A DNA stretch of 64,000 bases from the NCBI GenBank assembly GCA_937928545.1, contig CALGJQ010000006.1, positions 1 through 64,000 of the forward strand. The letters are read 5' to 3'. A program made the translations under genes and the position numbers. Origin of the DNA: an uncultured Verrucomicrobiales bacterium. Lineage in GTDB: Bacteria > Verrucomicrobiota > Verrucomicrobiia > Verrucomicrobiales > Akkermansiaceae. This document shows, piece by piece, positions 60,558 to 64,000 of the stretch. The notes beneath the pieces were generated by a model, which was not told the origin of the DNA, made no database searches, and saw nothing but the letters and a program-made list of their open reading frames with translations. The first letter of the stretch is position 1. Each line of letters begins with the position of its first letter.

Positions 60558-63037
60558 TTGGAGATCGTGTAGTAGGCCTCGAGGCTGTCTTTACGATTTT
60601 TGGGAAGGTCCTTAGAGTGGAAGCGAAAGACGCGAGAGCCAGCTTGGCGTTTTTCGTTTTTTTCGAGAGTGATGGTGAGCTTGCCGTCTTTGAGAGTTTG
60701 GCTGGCGATGGTTTCCTTCAATTGGTTGTTTTGCGGTGAGCCGTAGTCGGGCTTGTCGTGGTAGAACCATGATTCGACGGTGATGTTTTTGGTTTTGGTG
60801 AGTCCGTCGCTTTTTCCAGAGAAATGGAGCGTGAAGGCTTCGCCATCGCGGGTGATGTCCTTGAGTTTTGGGGAATCGTTTTCGGTGTAGTTGAGTTTTA
60901 CGAGGGCGTGTTCGCTGCCGCCTTTAGCGCGCCACCCGCGTCCGGTTTGGCCGATATACATGGCGCCATTTTTGTCAAAGGTTTGACGCATGAGGCCGGA
61001 GGGGAAGCCTTCGGCAAAGTGGATGAGGGCGGCTTCGTTATTCTCTTTGAGCTCGATGCGGAAGAGGGTGGAGAGGGTTTGGTCTCCGCAGTAGATGGTG
61101 TCGGCGAAAGGGCCAAATTTCCCGCCGGTGGTGTCCCAAGTGGGGCTGCCGGGAGCGTTGGCGATGCGGGAGTGGGGGAAAAGGGCGACGGAAACGGCGC
61201 GCTTGGGCACCCACTGATCCCAAGCGATAGCGGGGGAGTCGGGCTTCATGCCGGGGAGATCAACAAGGCCGGAGGGGTGGCCGTAGTATTGGTCTTCTTT
61301 GAGAAGATGCATTTTTGAGGTGCCGTTGTATTCGCCTTGGTTCTCGGTGTAGTAGATTTGGCCATCGGGGCTGGAGGAAAGTCCGGCGGGGCTGCGGAGG
61401 CCCATGGCAAAGGGGATGGTTTTACCATCGGGGGTGACTTGCATGGTCCAGCCGCGGTAGCCGCCTTGAGAGCCCATGAATTTGCCGTTGGCCTTGTGGA
61501 TTTGGCGGCCGTCTCGGTGGTCGAGGTTTAGTGAGTAGTAGTAGTTGCCAGCTGAGTCTTTGGCGGGGCCATGGAGGTAGTTGTGATAGTTTTCGGTGAA
61601 CTGAAAGTCGTCGGATAAAGTACGATAAGTCTCGTAGAATCCATCGTTATTCTTGTCGTAGAGAGCGGTGAGTTCGGCTTTTTGGCCGATGACGAGGCGG
61701 TCTTCTTCGACGATTACGCCAAGGGCATCGAGGAGTCCCTCGGCGATCATGGTCCAGGTGTTGTCTTTCAAGCGCCAGACTCCGGCGGTGCGGGTGGTGA
61801 CGACGATGGAGCCGTCTTTTTCATCGAGATCCATGCCTAGGGGCTCGAAAAGTTGGGGTCGCCCGTGCGGATCGGTTGGCGCGGGGACGCGTTCCGCAGA
61901 ATAACCGGGCATGAGAGTGATCCCGGCCATGGGAGTGAGGGCAACCTGTTGAGTGAGAGCTGAGGGGATGGGATTTGCTTTCCAAGTCTCGTTTAGAGCA
62001 TCAGTTTTGAGTTCATACTGGAAGTTTTCGAGGGAATCGGATTTAGCAGAACCTTCGAAGGTGGCAGCCCCTTCGGCGCTAATGTTGAAGGTGAGGGCGT
62101 AGGAGGTGTCGCCGACGCGGTAGTGGAAGGTTGGAGCTCCTTTGGGGTCGGAGGGGTAATCGTAGCCGGTGAATTGGGCGTCTGATTTTTTGAGTTCCTC
62201 GGCGAAGTCGGTCTCGCTCCAGAGCTTTTCTTCAATAAATTTTCCGTCGCCAATGAGAGGGGACTTAAAGGAAAGATCAACGGGCTTAGGGTGAATGTTA
62301 GGTTGTCCACTCAAGGTGATTTCACGAGCCTTGTGTCCAAGGGCGGACATCTTTTTTCCTCGGCTGGACATTTCATTTTTGAGATTGAGAAATCCGCCAG
62401 CCCAGGCCCTGTTGATGGTCATGGTTCGTGGATCGAAGGCAAAATTTAGCCCGCTGGGCATGCCGACGTAGATGGCGCGGGCTGAGGAACCGGGAATGCG
62501 AGCGCGGAAGATGCGGGTGCGGTCGGTGACGAGGATCTCGGAGGGGTTCTCGTGAATGTCTTTTGCAGAGGTTCCTTCCTGAAGCTCGGCCATGACTTTC
62601 GCGGGGCCGCGTTGGGGTTCGTGGTTGAGTGTTTGGAGGTAGTGATAGATGGCCATGGCCTTTTGCTCGTTGAGGAAGGCCTCGGGATAAGCGGGCATGA
62701 CGGGGAGGAAAGGGGTGCCTTTGGTTGGGGCGACTTCGGAAATGGCGATTTCGGTGGCGGGCTCGCGAAGGGATTTTGTGTAGTAGTCGAGGTCGGCGGT
62801 GACGGTGTGTTTGTGGTTCTCTCCAGATTCGATGATGTCACGCTTACGTGCGTCCTTAGGAAAGAGGCCGAAGAGGCCTGGGCCGGTTTTGACGGAGGTG
62901 TCGTTACTAGCTTCGGAATGGCACTCGGCGCAACCTACGGCGTGGAAGGTTTCTTTGCCCAGTTTGACAAGATCAACTTGAGCAGCTGGAAGGGCCGCCG
63001 TGGTGATAGAAAGGAAAGCGAGATGAAATCGAGTCAT
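60554..63037 (-). CDS. Secreted cytochrome-c/beta-propeller fusion protein
   Basis: An 827-residue exported protein. The signal peptide is followed by a class I cytochrome c domain (about 22-140) with heme motif CAECH in GCAECHSEASN and a distal methionine in LPVMPAYPE. A middle beta-rich region leads to a C-terminal six-bladed propeller related to the large PVC heme-binding proteins (ALGVIVEEDRLVIGQKAELTALYDKN, GLRSPAGLSSSPDG, DTIYCGDQTLSTLFRI). It probably passes electrons from sugar or other oxidation. Forms an operon with the BNR-repeat gene. Confidence 0.88.
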   Translation of the reverse strand: MTRFHLAFLSITTAALPAAQVDLVKLGKETFHAVGCAECHSEASNDTSVKTGPGLFGLFPKDARKRDIIESGENHKHTVTADLDYYTKSLREPATEIAISEVAPTKGTPFLPVMPAYPEAFLNEQKAMAIYHYLQTLNHEPQRGPAKVMAELQEGTSAKDIHENPSEILVTDRTRIFRARIPGSSARAIYVGMPSGLNFAFDPRTMTINRAWAGGFLNLKNEMSSRGKKMSALGHKAREITLSGQPNIHPKPVDLSFKSPLIGDGKFIEEKLWSETDFAEELKKSDAQFTGYDYPSDPKGAPTFHYRVGDTSYALTFNISAEGAATFEGSAKSDSLENFQYELKTDALNETWKANPIPSALTQQVALTPMAGITLMPGYSAERVPAPTDPHGRPQLFEPLGMDLDEKDGSIVVTTRTAGVWRLKDNTWTMIAEGLLDALGVIVEEDRLVIGQKAELTALYDKNNDGFYETYRTLSDDFQFTENYHNYLHGPAKDSAGNYYYSLNLDHRDGRQIHKANGKFMGSQGGYRGWTMQVTPDGKTIPFAMGLRSPAGLSSSPDGQIYYTENQGEYNGTSKMHLLKEDQYYGHPSGLVDLPGMKPDSPAIAWDQWVPKRAVSVALFPHSRIANAPGSPTWDTTGGKFGPFADTIYCGDQTLSTLFRIELKENNEAALIHFAEGFPSGLMRQTFDKNGAMYIGQTGRGWRAKGGSEHALVKLNYTENDSPKLKDITRDGEAFTLHFSGKSDGLTKTKNITVESWFYHDKPDYGSPQNNQLKETIASQTLKDGKLTITLEKNEKRQAGSRVFRFHSKDLPKNRKDSLEAYYTISK

Positions 63038-63101
63038 GGGAAGAGGTTGATCAAGGAAGCTGGAGGCGTCGAGAATGGAGTTATTTTAGGGTGGTGAATT
63101 G

Positions 63102-64000
63102 ATGTCTGAATCTCTATTTTTTGGGGGCGCCGAGGATCTTGAAGGTCTTTTTCGGTTTGATTCTATTGTGAACTTTTCTGTCGTTGCTCGTTCTCTGGGA
63201 ATCATGGTCCTCTTATTGGGGGTCACGATGATTGGCTCGACTGTGATGGCTGCGGTGGTCCCAATGGAGCAGGCCCACGAAACAGGCTTAGATTTGCAGG
63301 GCTGGGGGATTTCCGTGGGAATTGCGCTTTTGCTGGGGGTGACCCTTTTCTTGGTGGGATCACGCTTGTCGAAAAAGGGGACTCGGGCGGATTCGATGCG
63401 ACGACGTGAAGCGATGGCGGTGGTGGGAATTGGGTGGTTGCTGACTAGTTTGGTTTCGGCTTTTCCTTATCTATTTTGCGAGCCTCACGTGCCGGTGCAT
63501 ATGGCGATTTTTGAGGCTACCTCTGGTTTGACCGCGACGGGAGCGACGATTTTTTCGGACATTGAGTCTTTTCCAAAATCGATTCTGATGTGGCGTTCGA
63601 CGACCCAGTGGTTGGGAGGGATGGGGATCCTGGCGATCTTTGTGGTGGTGCTTTCGGGAAGTGGGACGAGCGGGCGGATGTTGGTGGGAACGGAGTCGTC
63701 TTTGTCTGGTTCTGATTTGGCGAGTTTGCGTCAAACGATGAGGAAGATGTGGGTGCTTTACCTTATTTTTACCGGGGTAAGTTGTGCGGCCTTGTGGGTG
63801 GCGGGGCTGACTCCTTTTCAGGCGGTGAACCATGCGCTGACGCTGGTTTCGACCGCCGGTTTTGGCACTGAGAATGACAGTGTGACGAGTTTTGGAATTG
63901 GGGTGAAATCGGTCATGCTGGTCTTCATGCTGATTTGTGGAGTGAGCTTTCCGCTTTATCTCGCGATGTTCCGTTTGTCATGGCGGGAGAAATTGCGGCG
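63102..64000 (+). CDS. trkH: TrkH-type potassium transporter, N-terminal part (cut by window end)
   Basis: From ATG 63102 the frame is open to the window end (299 codons seen). It begins MSESLFFGGAEDLEGLFRF and has at least six membrane segments. Two pore-loop filter segments are clear: EATSGLTATGATIFSDIESF and LVSTAGFGTEND, with LMWRSTTQWLGGMGI between them, all diagnostic of TrkH/KtrB. Potassium uptake into the cytoplasm, normally with a TrkA-type regulator, which is not in view. Its start is 65 bases from the divergent heme-c gene. Confidence 0.93.
   Translation, partial: MSESLFFGGAEDLEGLFRFDSIVNFSVVARSLGIMVLLLGVTMIGSTVMAAVVPMEQAHETGLDLQGWGISVGIALLLGVTLFLVGSRLSKKGTRADSMRRREAMAVVGIGWLLTSLVSAFPYLFCEPHVPVHMAIFEATSGLTATGATIFSDIESFPKSILMWRSTTQWLGGMGILAIFVVVLSGSGTSGRMLVGTESSLSGSDLASLRQTMRKMWVLYLIFTGVSCAALWVAGLTPFQAVNHALTLVSTAGFGTENDSVTSFGIGVKSVMLVFMLICGVSFPLYLAMFRLSWREKLR

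Overview
This 64 kb window is a chromosomal segment, most likely from a member of the Verrucomicrobiota (PVC superphylum). The assignment is inference from gene content: a double-length chlamydial-type UvrA, a Planctomycetes/Verrucomicrobia-style kinase with lectin-like domains, a secreted sulfatase, a DUF5722 protein, a heme-c/beta-propeller gene and an exosortase. DapL, Asd, Alr, an M15 peptidase and an L,D-transpeptidase fit a Gram-negative cell with diaminopimelate peptidoglycan. Most start codons lack a Shine-Dalgarno sequence. I see no prophage, CRISPR array or insertion sequence.

Layout. 1-116: 3' end of a 5S rRNA and its terminator. 346-8811: a small ORF, then mainly minus-strand housekeeping genes (sigma factor, AURKAIP1/COX24-type small protein, hisG, serS, tRNA-Arg, gatA, gatC, a dihydrolipoamide-dehydrogenase-like flavoprotein), with a BLUF photoreceptor and a Tat-exported M15 peptidase on the plus strand. 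8899-21613: a large MscS-type channel, ppdK, a degraded nucleotidyltransferase locus, a DUF5722 gene divergent from a LacI regulator, a lipocalin, a DUF21 membrane protein and a small MscS channel. 21618-31283: giant uvrA, the kinase and asd. 31507-43924: two small lipoproteins, comEC, alr, a HerA-like ATPase, a thioesterase, gpmI, two zinc-ribbon proteins, a hydrolase, a SirB1-like protein and hisF. 44075-54914: exosortase-like gene, yjdM, sulfatase, a second nucleotidyltransferase pair, an ABC-F ATPase, a sugar-dehydrogenase-like propeller, dapL and an ankyrin/L,D-transpeptidase fusion. 54921-64000: a phosphatase, secreted propeller and heme-c proteins, and the start of a TrkH potassium transporter.

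The strongest unusual signal is the exosortase-like gene at 44075-45004. It is open over 310 codons except for one in-frame UGA, placed where the catalytic cysteine is expected and followed by a hairpin resembling a bacterial SECIS element. This is either a selenocysteine-containing exosortase or a nonsense mutation that hit the nucleophile codon. The second is a family of short palindromes inserted in frame into uvrA at several inter-domain linkers, with a further copy upstream of hisF. Other dispersed repeats (octamers, TCTCACGCAGAG elements, a 30-bp tandem repeat, a 21-bp inverted repeat) mark several intergenic gaps.
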